From positions 62,001-126,000 of the forward strand of contig CAJTFD010000009.1 in assembly GCA_910575625.1 (NCBI GenBank): a DNA stretch of 64,000 nucleotides. The letters run 5' to 3'. The position numbers were made by a program, and so were the translations under genes. Positions within the stretch are counted from its first letter, which is position 1; each line of letters opens with the position of its first letter. A model generated the notes under the pieces. It was not told the origin of the DNA. It saw only the letters and a list, made by a program, of their open reading frames with translations, and ran no database searches. This DNA is from Clostridia bacterium. GTDB taxonomy: Bacteria > Bacillota > Clostridia > Lachnospirales > Lachnospiraceae. Below, piece after piece: positions 1-8,721 of the stretch.

Positions 1-2925
1 TGCCTGTTTCGCGAGACGTTCTGCACCGATCGTCATCGATGTACTCTTGAGCGCATGTACTTTGACCGTGTAGTCTGCCCAGTTGCCCGCCTCGTACAAG
101 GAGATGAGTTCTCCTTTCTTTTCTGCCGCCTGTGAGTAGAACATCTGGAGCATTTCCATATAAAATTCTTCCTCCCCGCAGCAGTAATCCAGCCCCAACT
201 GTACGTTGACACCGATATGGGACAGTGCGCGCAGAGGGGATGACTGTTTCGCCGATCCGCCGTCCTGCATGTCGGACTCTTCCTGGGTCCTTCTTTTCGC
301 TGCGCCCTCCTCTGGATCGTCTCTCTCTGGCAGCGGGCTTTTGGGCTGTTCCTCCTGTGCGGTGACGTCTCCTCTAAGTATATCTGTATCTGTCTGCGAT
401 ACACCCGTTTTCGGCATATCCTTTTCCGGGCGATCGGTCTTTGGAGACTCCGTTTTCGGATGCCTCGTCTTTGGATCTTCTGATCCTGGGATCTCTATCT
501 CTGGATCTTCTGATCGTAAAATTTCTGTCTCTGGGATCTTTGTTTCTAGATCTTCTGATCCTAAGATCTCTGTCTCTGGGATCTTTGTTTCTAGATCTTC
601 TGATCCTAAGATCTCTGTCTCTGGGATCTTTGTTTCTAGATCTTCTGATCCTAAGATCTCTGTCTCCGGGATCTCTCTCTCCGGGATCTCTCTCTCTGAA
701 ATCTTCTCTCTGATGCCAGACCTCCCCGAGGGTCCTGCTCCTGAAAGGACTGTCTGCGCACGGGTCTTCTCTGAAACGGATATTTTGCCCGCAGAGGCGT
801 CTGAAAGCGGCCGCCTCTGCGGATGACCGGCCACCGTATCGGACGATCTCTCCGTCCCCTCCGACATGTCATACTGTACATTGTCCTTGGGCAGCACTTT
901 TCGCAGTACACGCTCCAGGACTGTCCGCTCGATCGGCTTCGGTATGAATTCCGTAAATCCCTCATTCCGGAACATCTCCCTCGCCCCGCTGATCGTGTTC
1001 GCGGTCAGGGCGATCACCGGTTTTTCCTGATAAGCCCCGTCGTTGATCTTCTGGAGCTGTTTCAGCGTCTCCACGCCGTCAAAGCCCGGCATCATGTGAT
1101 CCAGAAAGACGATGTCATACGGGATGGCAGCGCAACGCTCCACAGCTTCTTTCCCGCTGAGACAGGTATCTACCTGCATCCCATAACTGCCCAGGACCCC
1201 TTTTGCCACCATCAGATTCATCTCCTCATCGTCGACGGCCAGGGCCCGGACTCCCGAGCAGGAGAACGGTCGGCGGCCTGCGGCCTGGGCTTCGCCAAAT
1301 TCGTTTGCACCTACCTCGCCATTCAGCAGATTTATGACAGACAGGGCTGAGAACGGCTTGCGGATGATCAGCAGGTCGCTCTTGCTGTCCTGTACAAATT
1401 CCTGGTCGACGATCGCCACAACCTGGATTCTGCCCGCCAGATCTTCATAATAAAATCTGTTCTCCTCGTATTCCGGCTGCGCGATGAACACATGGGTCAG
1501 TTCATGGCTGCGCTGCAGCTTGAGCAGCCCCTCAAAATTATGGGCCTGATATCCCTCAACGCCAACCCCTTCCACCATATGCAAGATCATCTCGTCGTAA
1601 TAGCGTCTGACCTCATCACTGTCAAATCTCTCCGGCCGGAAATAGCAGGCAATGCACAATCTCTCCGGTTCGGAGACGACCATGGCCGGTGAGTTGTCCG
1701 CCACCCCTTGTGGCACAGTGATATGGACTTGCAGACCTTTCTGCCCCTTGCTGTCAAAATGGATAAAACCGCCCATCGCATGGAGCAGTCCCCGTGCGAT
1801 CGGGATCCCAATCCCCAAGCCTCCTGCAAAACGGCTGCTCCCGGTATCCGCCTGGTAAAAATCATCACATATCTGCGCGAGCTGAGACTCTGTCATCCCG
1901 ATCCCTGTGTCACAGATATCGATGAGCAGGTTGATCCCGTAGCTCTCCCACCGATACCCGATGCGGACATTGATCCCGCCCTCTTCTGTAAATTTGATCG
2001 AATTTTCCAACAGGATCTTCAGGACATGGGAGAGCTTCTCCACATCCCCGATCAGGACCGCCGGTATGTTCGAATCGATATCAAATACGATCTCCAACTG
2101 CTGCCTGTTGCTCTGCATAGCGGTCATCGTGATGACGTCATTGACCACCGAAGTGATCATATAGGAACTCTGGGCGGGGACCAGCGTCCCCTCCACGATC
2201 TCCGTATAGTCCAGCATATTATTGATCTGGTTGGACAGACGCTTGCCCGCCATCTGTATGGACTGCACCTCTGACTGGATCTCCGGCGAGACGTCTTTTT
2301 CCAGTATGACCTCACTGATCCCCATGACCATATTGATCGGCGTCCGCAGTTCGTGGGACACATTCGAGAGGAAATCAGCATTCTGCCGTCCGGCTTTTTC
2401 CAGGTTCGCAAAGGTACTATCGTACCTTTTCCTCGCCTCCCCCCGCAGTTTGATCCGATATTTTGCGATCAGCAGCGCTCCCACCACCACCGAGGCGCCG
2501 ATACCCAGACGCAGGATGTTCTGCAGCCCCATATGGCTGTTGATCGTACGCAGGACCAAAAAATGATACAGCAAGACCAGCATATACAATCCGACGACCA
2601 TATACAGCAGCCGCTTCTTGTCAAACATGGAAAGGACCAGGAGCATCATGCAGGCTATCGCCGGCACGTCAAAAAGGGTGATCTGATGCACCCCGAAGAA
2701 AAAGAATCCGACCATCAGCAATCCGGAACACAGGTTTTCATAAAAAGTGTCCGTGCTGCTCTTTCCGATATGGAGACACCACACTAATGTATTGCCCACC
2801 AAGATGACCGGGATCATCCACATCTCCCAGACCATAGCCACGATGACCACGATCAGCAGCACGCCAAAGATCGTGACGATGCTGGCTAAGAGCAGATGTG
2901 TGCTGGTCTCCCTTTTCCCTCTCAT
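1..2925 (-). CDS. Hybrid sensor histidine kinase with receiver, repeat linker and HPt domain (3' end outside window)
   Basis: A membrane sensor kinase of at least 975 residues, read in one frame from the ATG at 2925 to base 1. Its start overlaps the stop of the receiver gene upstream (ATGA). The first ~170 residues are hydrophobic and look like about six membrane segments. An H-box (SHELRTP) lies near residue 190, an N-box (ENSIKFTEEGG) near 307 and a G-box (DTGIGM) near 335, so the ATPase core looks intact. A degenerate receiver-like stretch follows (about 395-505). A true receiver follows that, with VDDEE near 560, the phosphoacceptor in FLDHMMPG near 606 and PKP near 657. An acidic linker with 15-residue repeats (about 740-820) leads to an HPt domain with the phosphohistidine motif HALKSTS near 957. 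Expected phosphorelay: His to Asp to HPt-His. The stimulus is unknown. The C-terminus lies beyond the left edge. Confidence 0.85.
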   Translation of the reverse strand, partial: MRGKRETSTHLLLASIVTIFGVLLIVVIVAMVWEMWMIPVILVGNTLVWCLHIGKSSTDTFYENLCSGLLMVGFFFFGVHQITLFDVPAIACMMLLVLSMFDKKRLLYMVVGLYMLVLLYHFLVLRTINSHMGLQNILRLGIGASVVVGALLIAKYRIKLRGEARKRYDSTFANLEKAGRQNADFLSNVSHELRTPINMVMGISEVILEKDVSPEIQSEVQSIQMAGKRLSNQINNMLDYTEIVEGTLVPAQSSYMITSVVNDVITMTAMQSNRQQLEIVFDIDSNIPAVLIGDVEKLSHVLKILLENSIKFTEEGGINVRIGYRWESYGINLLIDICDTGIGMTESQLAQICDDFYQADTGSSRFAGGLGIGIPIARGLLHAMGGFIHFDSKGQKGLQVHITVPQGVADNSPAMVVSEPERLCIACYFRPERFDSDEVRRYYDEMILHMVEGVGVEGYQAHNFEGLLKLQRSHELTHVFIAQPEYEENRFYYEDLAGRIQVVAIVDQEFVQDSKSDLLIIRKPFSALSVINLLNGEVGANEFGEAQAAGRRPFSCSGVRALAVDDEEMNLMVAKGVLGSYGMQVDTCLSGKEAVERCAAIPYDIVFLDHMMPGFDGVETLKQLQKINDGAYQEKPVIALTANTISGAREMFRNEGFTEFIPKPIERTVLERVLRKVLPKDNVQYDMSEGTERSSDTVAGHPQRRPLSDASAGKISVSEKTRAQTVLSGAGPSGRSGIREKISEREIPEREIPETEILGSEDLETKIPETEILGSEDLETKIPETEILGSEDLETKIPETEILRSEDPEIEIPGSEDPKTRHPKTESPKTDRPEKDMPKTGVSQTDTDILRGDVTAQEEQPKSPLPERDDPEEGAAKRRTQEESDMQDGGSAKQSSPLRALSHIGVNVQLGLDYCCGEEEFYMEMLQMFYSQAAEKKGELISLYEAGNWADYTVKVHALKSTSMTIGAERLAKQA
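480..700 (-). repeat. 45-bp tandem repeat inside the sensor-kinase linker
   Basis: Three identical 45-bp units run at 524-568, 569-613 and 614-658, with decayed copies on both sides. In the kinase frame each unit encodes ILGSEDLETKIPETE. The unit length is a multiple of three, so copy-number change keeps the frame and only alters the linker length between the receiver and HPt domains. Confidence 0.95.
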
Positions 2926-3284
2926 CTACCCTCCAGCCCGATCGCGACACGTTTGAGCAGTTCCTGTGGGAAGAAGGGTTTTTTGAGATAATTGACCGCC
3001 CCCAGGTCGATTGCAGTCCGCACATCGTCCTCATACCCTGACGCCGTCAGAAAGATGACCGGCGCTTCCACCGCCTCCTCTTTCATACGTTTAAAAGTCT
3101 CGATGCCGTTCATTTCCGGCATCGCTATGTCGAGCAGGATCAGGTCGACCTTCTCGGTCTTGGCCTTTTCGATCGCTTCACGCCCAGATCCCGCAAGGAG
3201 TATGTCATACTCTTTCTTCAATATCATTTCCGCTCTTTTCAGATTCATTTCGTCATCATCTACTATCAAGATACATTTTTTCAT
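2922..3284 (-). CDS. Single-domain response regulator (receiver only)
   Basis: A 120-residue stand-alone receiver. It has the acidic pair in VDDDE, the phosphoacceptor Asp in LLDIAMPEMNG (about residue 52), the Thr switch in FLTASG (about 80) and the conserved Lys in LKKPF (about 102). There is no output domain, so it probably acts as a CheY-like partner or as a phosphorelay intermediate. The gene precedes the hybrid kinase and overlaps its start codon by 4 bases, so the two are translationally coupled and most likely work together. An AAGGAGG ribosome binding site lies just upstream, and a good promoter is at 3345-3373. What it binds when phosphorylated cannot be read here. Confidence 0.9.
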   Translation of the reverse strand: MKKCILIVDDDEMNLKRAEMILKKEYDILLAGSGREAIEKAKTEKVDLILLDIAMPEMNGIETFKRMKEEAVEAPVIFLTASGYEDDVRTAIDLGAVNYLKKPFFPQELLKRVAIGLEGR

Positions 3285-3344
3285 ATATCCGCCTCCTTAT
3301 CCATTCTTGATCGGGGAAGACTCCTACAGACTCTCCCAGATAAT

Positions 3345-3373
3345 ATTTTAAAGCAAGGATCCGATAAAATCAA
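3345..3373 (-). promoter_or_regulatory. Sigma-70-type promoter for the receiver/hybrid-kinase operon
   Basis: On the minus strand TTGATT, a 17-base spacer and TAAAAT. It lies about 60 bases upstream of the receiver start codon. Confidence 0.65.
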
Positions 3374-3410
3374 GTCTAAGAAAATGCTAAAATAACATTG
3401 TCTGTACGAC

Positions 3411-3448
3411 AAAAAGATACTGCCGCATGTATTTTTGCGACAGTATCT
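3411..3448 (-). terminator. Rho-independent terminator of the rnf operon
   Basis: On the minus strand a 12-bp stem (AGATACTGTCGC with GCGGCAGTATCT, one G-U pair) followed by a short T run. It is about 150 bases past the rnfB stop. The stretch 3449-3596 between them holds another imperfect hairpin (about 3491-3520) and no convincing gene. Confidence 0.7.
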
Positions 3449-3596
3449 CCCCCACTCTCGTTACCGTATGACTTTACCCTTTTTTGCGCCCCGGCGGAAT
3501 AGATCTGCTCCGCTGGGAAAGGACGGATGCGTCCTCCCAGACACCGCCGCCCTCCTTTTGTTCTCTTTATCATTACCCTTGATGTATATCCGACTT

Positions 3597-4379
3597 TTAG
3601 AAGATCACGTTGCGCGGACATTCTTCTTTACATTTGCCGCAGTTTGTACACTTACTGTAGTCGATATGCGCTACGAAATCGGTCACTGTGATGGCGCCGG
3701 CCTCACAGTTCTTTTCACATTTCTTACAGCCGATGCAGCCGATATCACAGCTGCTGGTGACTACTTTACCTTTGTCTTTGGAGCTGCAGTGTACGAATGT
3801 TGTCTGGTCGTACGGCACCAGCTCGATCAGGTGTTTCGGACATTTCGCGATACATTTACCACAGGCTTTACATGCCTCTTTGTCTACGACAGCCACCCCG
3901 TCTATGATATGTATGGCATCAAAGGGGCAGGCTTTCACACAGGAGCCGTAACCCAGACAGCCGTAATTACATGTTTTCGCACCGCCGGAGGGCACGAACG
4001 GCATCATCTCGCAGTCCTGTACGCCTGTATATTTATAATTATCTTTCGCGATCTCGCAATTGCCGCCGCATTTTACGAATGCTACCTCACGGACGCTCTC
4101 GCCCACTTCCTGGCCCATGATCGCCGCGATCTCATTTGCCGCAGGCTCACCGCCCACCGGACAGGCATTTACAGGAGCCTCGCCCTTTGCGATCGCAGCC
4201 GCCAGGCCATCACATCCAGGGAAACCGCAACCACCGCAGTTATTTCCCGGCAGCGCTTCACGGACAGCTACTTCCTTCTCATCTACTTCCACGGCGAACT
4301 TGATACCGGCAACTCCCAGGAATACGCCGATGAAGAGCCCGGTCCCGCCTACTATTAAAGCCGCTATTACAAATCCCAT
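3597..4379 (-). CDS. rnfB: Rnf complex iron-sulfur subunit RnfB
   Basis: RnfB is the electron-entry subunit of the ferredoxin:NAD+ oxidoreductase (Rnf), which couples electron transfer from reduced ferredoxin to ion pumping. The 260-residue protein has one N-terminal membrane anchor (about 3-25). The RnfB Fe-S motif NCGGCGFPGC follows (about 46-55). Several ferredoxin-type cysteine groups come after it, including CKACGKCIAKCP, CIGCKKCEKNC and CTNCGKCKEECP. It is the last gene of the order rnfC-D-G-E-A-B, the clostridial arrangement. Cysteine-rich composition and length fit the family. Confidence 0.95.
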   Translation of the reverse strand: MGFVIAALIVGGTGLFIGVFLGVAGIKFAVEVDEKEVAVREALPGNNCGGCGFPGCDGLAAAIAKGEAPVNACPVGGEPAANEIAAIMGQEVGESVREVAFVKCGGNCEIAKDNYKYTGVQDCEMMPFVPSGGAKTCNYGCLGYGSCVKACPFDAIHIIDGVAVVDKEACKACGKCIAKCPKHLIELVPYDQTTFVHCSSKDKGKVVTSSCDIGCIGCKKCEKNCEAGAITVTDFVAHIDYSKCTNCGKCKEECPRNVIF

Positions 4380-4392
4380 CTCGCCCGCCTCC

Positions 4393-4968
4393 TTATATCA
4401 TTCCTGAGAATCCGAAAAATGCGATCGCCATCAGACAAGCTGTCAGCAACACATGGGGGAATCCCTGAAATGCTTTTGGTATATCGTTAGTTTCCATTTT
4501 CTCCCTCAATCCGGCCAGGATTATGATCGCAACGCCAAAGCCCAATGCTGTCGCCAAGCCGTTGATGGTACTGGTCAAAACGCCGTATTCTTTCTGTACG
4601 TTTGTGAGCGCCACACCCAACACCGCACAGTTGGTGGTGATCAGCGGCAGGTACACGCCCAGACTCTGGTAGAGGGGCGGCATTGCCTTCTTTAAGAACA
4701 TCTCCACAAACTGCACCAGGGCGGCGATGACCAGGATGAATACGATGGTCTGCAGGTATGTAACATCCGCCGGTACTAAGATGAACTTATAGATCAGGCT
4801 GGCCACGAAGGAGGACAGCGTGATAACGAAGATGACCGCTGCGCTCATGCCCGATGCCGTATCGATCTTCTTGGAAACACCGAAGAACGGACACAGACCC
4901 AAAAACTGGCTCAGGACTACATTGTTCACCATGGCAGAGCCAATAGCTATGATCAATAATTCTTTCAT
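4393..4968 (-). CDS. rnfA: Rnf complex membrane subunit RnfA
   Basis: A 191-residue, almost wholly hydrophobic protein of the RnfA/NqrE family, with about six membrane helices. Two symmetric segments carry conserved cysteines (LGLCPFFG near residue 24-31 and TTNCAVLG near 110). In homologues these hold an intramembrane iron-sulfur centre between RnfA and RnfE. The gene sits between rnfE and rnfB with short gaps, as expected for one transcript. Confidence 0.95.
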   Translation of the reverse strand: MKELLIIAIGSAMVNNVVLSQFLGLCPFFGVSKKIDTASGMSAAVIFVITLSSFVASLIYKFILVPADVTYLQTIVFILVIAALVQFVEMFLKKAMPPLYQSLGVYLPLITTNCAVLGVALTNVQKEYGVLTSTINGLATALGFGVAIIILAGLREKMETNDIPKAFQGFPHVLLTACLMAIAFFGFSGMI

Positions 4969-4970
4969 GA

Positions 4971-5666
4971 TTATTTTCCGCTCCTTCCTTTACACATAAT
5001 GTTTCCGCAGCTGGAACAGCCTTCGCCGCAGGTGGTCGGATTACTGGGATCGATGCCCCTCTTAGCCGCCCCAAGGTTAAACTTGTTCAGAAAAGCCGCC
5101 AAAAATGCCAGTACCAGGAACGCCCCAGGAGCCAGGATGAAGATGGATACAGGCTCGTATCCGACCCCGCCGAGGATATCCACGTTGAATAAAGTCCCTG
5201 CACCGATAAACTCACGGATAAGCCCTAAGATCGTGATGGACACGGTAAAGCCGAGGCCCATGCCGATACCGTCGAAGATGGACGGGATGACTTTGTTCTT
5301 AGACGCATAGGATTCCGCACGCCCCAGGATGATACAGTTTACCACGATCAGAGGGATGTAGATACCCAGCGCCGCGTTCAGGCTGGGGATAAAACCTTCC
5401 AGCAAAAATTGTACGATCGTAACGAAAGAAGCCACGACTACGATAAAGGCCGGCACACGCACTTTGTCCGGGATCACTTTACGCAGCATAGAGATCAGCA
5501 TATTTGACGCAGTCAGGATGACCGTCGTCGTCAGGCCCATCCCGATGCCGTTGATGCCGGATGTGGTGACCGCAAGCGTCGGACACATACCCAGCATCAG
5601 GCTGAATGTGGGGTTCTCCGCAATGATACCATTATATAACCGTTCAGCAGGAGTATTTTTCTGCAT
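4971..5666 (-). CDS. rnfE: Rnf complex membrane subunit RnfE
   Basis: A hydrophobic RnfE/NqrD-family subunit of 231 residues from the chosen ATG. An upstream in-frame TTG is possible, but AAGGGGG is better spaced to this ATG. The cysteine motifs GMCPTLAV (near residue 29) and VVNCIILG (near 112) match those of RnfA, its pseudosymmetric partner. It starts two bases past the rnfG stop. The C-terminus has an unusual soluble tail with four clustered cysteines (CGEGCSSCGNIMC), which could bind metal or a cluster; that part is inference. Confidence 0.93.
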   Translation of the reverse strand: MQKNTPAERLYNGIIAENPTFSLMLGMCPTLAVTTSGINGIGMGLTTTVILTASNMLISMLRKVIPDKVRVPAFIVVVASFVTIVQFLLEGFIPSLNAALGIYIPLIVVNCIILGRAESYASKNKVIPSIFDGIGMGLGFTVSITILGLIREFIGAGTLFNVDILGGVGYEPVSIFILAPGAFLVLAFLAAFLNKFNLGAAKRGIDPSNPTTCGEGCSSCGNIMCKGRSGK

Positions 5667-5668
5667 GA

Positions 5669-6277
5669 TCAATTTCCCCCTTTCTCATAGGTAAATGCGC
5701 ACAGTCCGGCATTTACCCCGTTCACCATCGCGTTGGTGGTGATGGTCGCGCCGCTTAGGGCATCGATCTGGCTGTCCTCAGTCGCGCCGTTCTTTGTATA
5801 CTCAAATTTCTCCACGTTCTTATCCGCGAACTGGCTCTTGAACTCGTCCGTATCGGCTTTCATACCAAGACCTGCTGTCTCGGCGATGGTCAGGATCGAG
5901 ATGCCGTTCATCGTATTGTCGTCTTTTACGCCCATGGCAAACTGGATGTCACCGCCATAGCCTTCGGATGTGGTCACGGTAAATGCGTAGCCGATCGGAC
6001 TGCCGCTGGCATCCAGCGCCTGCACCACCTCGTTGATCGTCTGGGACGGATATCCGCTCTCATCCAGATACGCTTCGATCTCGGGATCCTCCGCTTCCAC
6101 GATCGTCTCAAAACTGTCTGCATCTGAAAATACCGCTTTATATGCCTCTTCCTTTGCCAGCTGTCTCTGCTGTGCGATCGGCTCTGCCGTGATGCCCTGG
6201 ATGCCGCCCAGCGCCAGCCCGGCGACCAGCGTGATCAGAGTGATGGCAAGGGTGTCTTTTACAATTGTATTTTTCAT
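5669..6277 (-). CDS. rnfG: Rnf complex FMN-binding subunit RnfG
   Basis: A 202-residue protein with an N-terminal membrane anchor (about 8-28) and an extracytoplasmic FMN-binding domain. The covalent flavinylation motif SGATITT is present near residue 179; in homologues FMN is attached by a phosphoester bond to the threonine. The gene overlaps the rnfD stop by one base (TAATG), showing tight translational coupling. Confidence 0.94.
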   Translation of the reverse strand: MKNTIVKDTLAITLITLVAGLALGGIQGITAEPIAQQRQLAKEEAYKAVFSDADSFETIVEAEDPEIEAYLDESGYPSQTINEVVQALDASGSPIGYAFTVTTSEGYGGDIQFAMGVKDDNTMNGISILTIAETAGLGMKADTDEFKSQFADKNVEKFEYTKNGATEDSQIDALSGATITTNAMVNGVNAGLCAFTYEKGGN

Positions 6278-7248
6278 TACTTCTGCCCTCCTTTTCCCAA
6301 CGCTGTTGGAATGGTGACACGCTCGATGAGCGGGATCAGCAGGTTACAGAAAATGATCGCATAGGACACACCCTCTGCGGAACCGCCGAAGATACGGAAT
6401 ACAGCCGTCACGATACCCAGCAGACAGCCGTAGACCAGCTGGCCCTTCTTCGTGATCGGCGTTGTCACATAATCAGTCGCCATGAACCATGCACCCAGCA
6501 TCAGACCGCCGCCACACAGATGCGCCGCGATATAGTTGATGTCCAGACCGCCCTTTGCCGCCATGGAATAGATCGCCACAAATACTGTGAAGCTTCCAAT
6601 ATATGTAAGCGGGATCCGAAGGTCGATGACTTTCATGAACAGCAGGAATGCTGCGCCGATCAAGATCGCGATCACGGAAGTCTCACCGATCGTTCCCTGG
6701 ATGTTCCCTACGAACATGCTCATCACATCCACCGTGCCCTCGCCGGATTTTACATTTGCGAGAGGTGTGGCCGCTGTGACGGCATCTACGAAAACTTTAC
6801 TGTTGGCCCCTGACGGGAGCGTGAAATCCGTCATCTTTCCTGTAAAGGAGATCATCAGGAAACACCTTCCAGCCAGCGCCGGGTTCATGAAGTTCTGGCC
6901 CAGACCGCCGAAGAGCTGTTTTACCACCAAGATCGCGAAAACACCGCCCAGAGCCGGTATCCACAGAGCGATCGCCGGGGGCATGTTGAGGGCCAGTAAG
7001 ATACCTGTTACAACTGCACTGTAATCCCCGATGGTCTGTGTCTTCTTCATGCCTTTATTGTAAAGCCACTCAGTCAGCACACAGGCCGCCACAGATACAA
7101 GGATGACCAACAGTGCATGGATCCCAAAATTATAAACACCAAATATGCTGGCCGGCAGCAGAGCAATGACTACCATCAGCATCAGGTTGCTCGTGTTCAC
7201 CTTAGACCGGACATGCGGCGAAGATGATACATTCAATAAATCACTCAT
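6277..7248 (-). CDS. rnfD: Rnf complex membrane subunit RnfD
   Basis: A 323-residue polytopic protein of the RnfD/NqrB family with about nine to ten membrane helices. The segment DAVTAATPL (about residue 151-159) matches the covalent FMN-threonine site of the family. An AGGAGGAGG ribosome binding site precedes the ATG. It follows rnfC and overlaps rnfG by one base. Confidence 0.94.
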   Translation of the reverse strand: MSDLLNVSSSPHVRSKVNTSNLMLMVVIALLPASIFGVYNFGIHALLVILVSVAACVLTEWLYNKGMKKTQTIGDYSAVVTGILLALNMPPAIALWIPALGGVFAILVVKQLFGGLGQNFMNPALAGRCFLMISFTGKMTDFTLPSGANSKVFVDAVTAATPLANVKSGEGTVDVMSMFVGNIQGTIGETSVIAILIGAAFLLFMKVIDLRIPLTYIGSFTVFVAIYSMAAKGGLDINYIAAHLCGGGLMLGAWFMATDYVTTPITKKGQLVYGCLLGIVTAVFRIFGGSAEGVSYAIIFCNLLIPLIERVTIPTALGKGGQK

Positions 7249-7264
7249 GTCTTATCCTCCTCCT

Positions 7265-8587
7265 CTACGCGTTCTTCTTCCGATTGTTCAAGACTATGGC
7301 ACGCATAGACTTAATGGACTGAGTCAGGTGCCGTTTGGCCGGGCAGGTGAAACTGCAGCATCCGCAGGCCACGCACTCCATGCCTTCCCATTTTACAAAA
7401 GCCTCTTCGTTCTGATGGTCGGCAAATGTAGCCAGCCTGGAAGGCACAAGGCGTGCCGGACAGACGGATACGCATCTTCCGCAGTTGATACATGCAGTTT
7501 CTCTATTTGCCGATACCTCATCTTTCGTCAGGCACAACAGCGCGGAGGAACTCTTTGTCACCGGCACCTGCATGGAGAACAGGCCCTGACCCATCATCGG
7601 ACCGCCAGATATGATCTTTTCCGGCTCCTGTTTGAAACCGCCGGCTTCCTCCACCAGCTCCTCGTAGATCGTCCCTGTGCAGACTGCGAAGTTCTGCGGA
7701 TCTGCGATCGCATCCCCTGTCACTGTGATGATCTTATGCATCAGCGGCCGTCCAAGGACTACGGCTTTGTAGGCAGCCACTGCTGTCTCCACATTATCCA
7801 CCACGCACCCTGCGTCTGCGGGAAGCATACCGGAGTTGACCTCCCGTCCGGTGGTGGCATAGATCAGTGAACGCTCTGCCCCCTGGGGGTATTTCGTCTG
7901 GAGCGCTTTCACCTCGATACGCGGTTCACTCTTTACCAGCTCTTCCATCTTCTTGATACAGTCCGGCTTGTTATCCTCGATACATATGTAGCCTTTCGCA
8001 TTGTCGAACAGGTACAGGATCGTCTTGAGCCCTGCGATCACAAGCTGCGGTTCGTCCATCATCCTCTTGTAATCCGATGTAATGTAAGGCTCACACTCCG
8101 CGCCGTTGATCAGCACATATTCGATCTTATCCGGATCTTTCGGCGACAATTTTACATGGGTGGGGAATCCGGCACCGCCCATACCGACCACGCCGCCTTC
8201 CTGGATGCGCTTGATCACTTCATCTTTCGACAAGTCCTCCACTTTCTCCACGCCGGAAAATTCCACTTCCTCGTACTTCTGGTCATTTTCCACGATGATG
8301 GCTGGTACCATCGCGCCTGTCACTGTAAGACGCGGCTCAATGGCTTTTACTGTCCCAGATACCGACGCATGGACTGGTGAGGACACGAAGCCGCCAGGCT
8401 CTGCGATTTTTTGTCCTGCCAGTACATGGTCCCCTTTGGCCACGATCGGCTTGGCGGGGGCGCCGATATGCTGGGATAACAGATAGACTAGATCTCCCTT
8501 GGGCGAAACTGACTTGATTGGCTTGTCCTTCGATAACTCTTTACCATCGTAAGGATGAACGCCGCCTTTAAACGTCAAAAGTCCCAT
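7265..8587 (-). CDS. rnfC: Rnf complex NADH-interacting subunit RnfC
   Basis: A soluble 440-residue subunit at the NAD+ end of Rnf. It has the flavin/NADH-binding glycine-rich segment GMGGAGFPTHVKL (about 135-147). Two 4Fe-4S motifs lie near the C-terminus (CINCGRCVSVCP and CVACGCCSFTCP, about 365-415). It is the first gene of the operon. A strong AAGGAGGAG site lies upstream, and a probable promoter is near 8631-8659. The complete set of six subunits predicts ion-pumping ferredoxin:NAD+ oxidoreductase activity; the ion (Na+ or H+) cannot be told from sequence by eye. Confidence 0.95.
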   Translation of the reverse strand: MGLLTFKGGVHPYDGKELSKDKPIKSVSPKGDLVYLLSQHIGAPAKPIVAKGDHVLAGQKIAEPGGFVSSPVHASVSGTVKAIEPRLTVTGAMVPAIIVENDQKYEEVEFSGVEKVEDLSKDEVIKRIQEGGVVGMGGAGFPTHVKLSPKDPDKIEYVLINGAECEPYITSDYKRMMDEPQLVIAGLKTILYLFDNAKGYICIEDNKPDCIKKMEELVKSEPRIEVKALQTKYPQGAERSLIYATTGREVNSGMLPADAGCVVDNVETAVAAYKAVVLGRPLMHKIITVTGDAIADPQNFAVCTGTIYEELVEEAGGFKQEPEKIISGGPMMGQGLFSMQVPVTKSSSALLCLTKDEVSANRETACINCGRCVSVCPARLVPSRLATFADHQNEEAFVKWEGMECVACGCCSFTCPAKRHLTQSIKSMRAIVLNNRKKNA

Positions 8588-8630
8588 TGTTACTCCTCCT
8601 TCTCTTTGCCATACACTAACTCACTCCTCT

Positions 8631-8659
8631 ATCATACTAAAAAATCAGAAAAAAATCAC
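8631..8659 (-). promoter_or_regulatory. Candidate promoter of the rnf operon
   Basis: On the minus strand GTGATT, 17 bases, then TATGAT, about 45 bases before rnfC. The -35 element is weak. Confidence 0.45.
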
Positions 8660-8677
8660 TATTTTCTTTGTTTTTTT

Positions 8678-8686
8678 TGCTATAAT
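8678..8686 (+). promoter_or_regulatory. Extended -10 promoter for the exonuclease gene
   Basis: TGCTATAAT on the plus strand, an extended -10 element in a T-rich stretch, about 36 bases before the ATG at 8722. No good -35 is seen. It is divergent from the rnf promoter. Confidence 0.5.
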
Positions 8687-8721
8687 TATTAAAAAAATTT
8701 TCAAAAAGGAGAAAATCCCCT

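Noticed and set aside
480..700. CRISPR-like periodicity
   Set aside because: The 45-bp units are directly adjacent with no spacers, and they code in frame in the kinase gene.
206..826. Long plus-strand frame with repetitive Ser-rich protein
   Set aside because: It is the opposite strand of the repeat linker of the hybrid kinase. The minus frame is continuous for 975 codons with clear kinase, receiver and HPt motifs.
3376..3621. 81-codon minus-strand frame between rnfB and the receiver gene
   Set aside because: It overlaps the rnfB 3' end, spans a clear terminator and has no ribosome binding site or protein-like motif.
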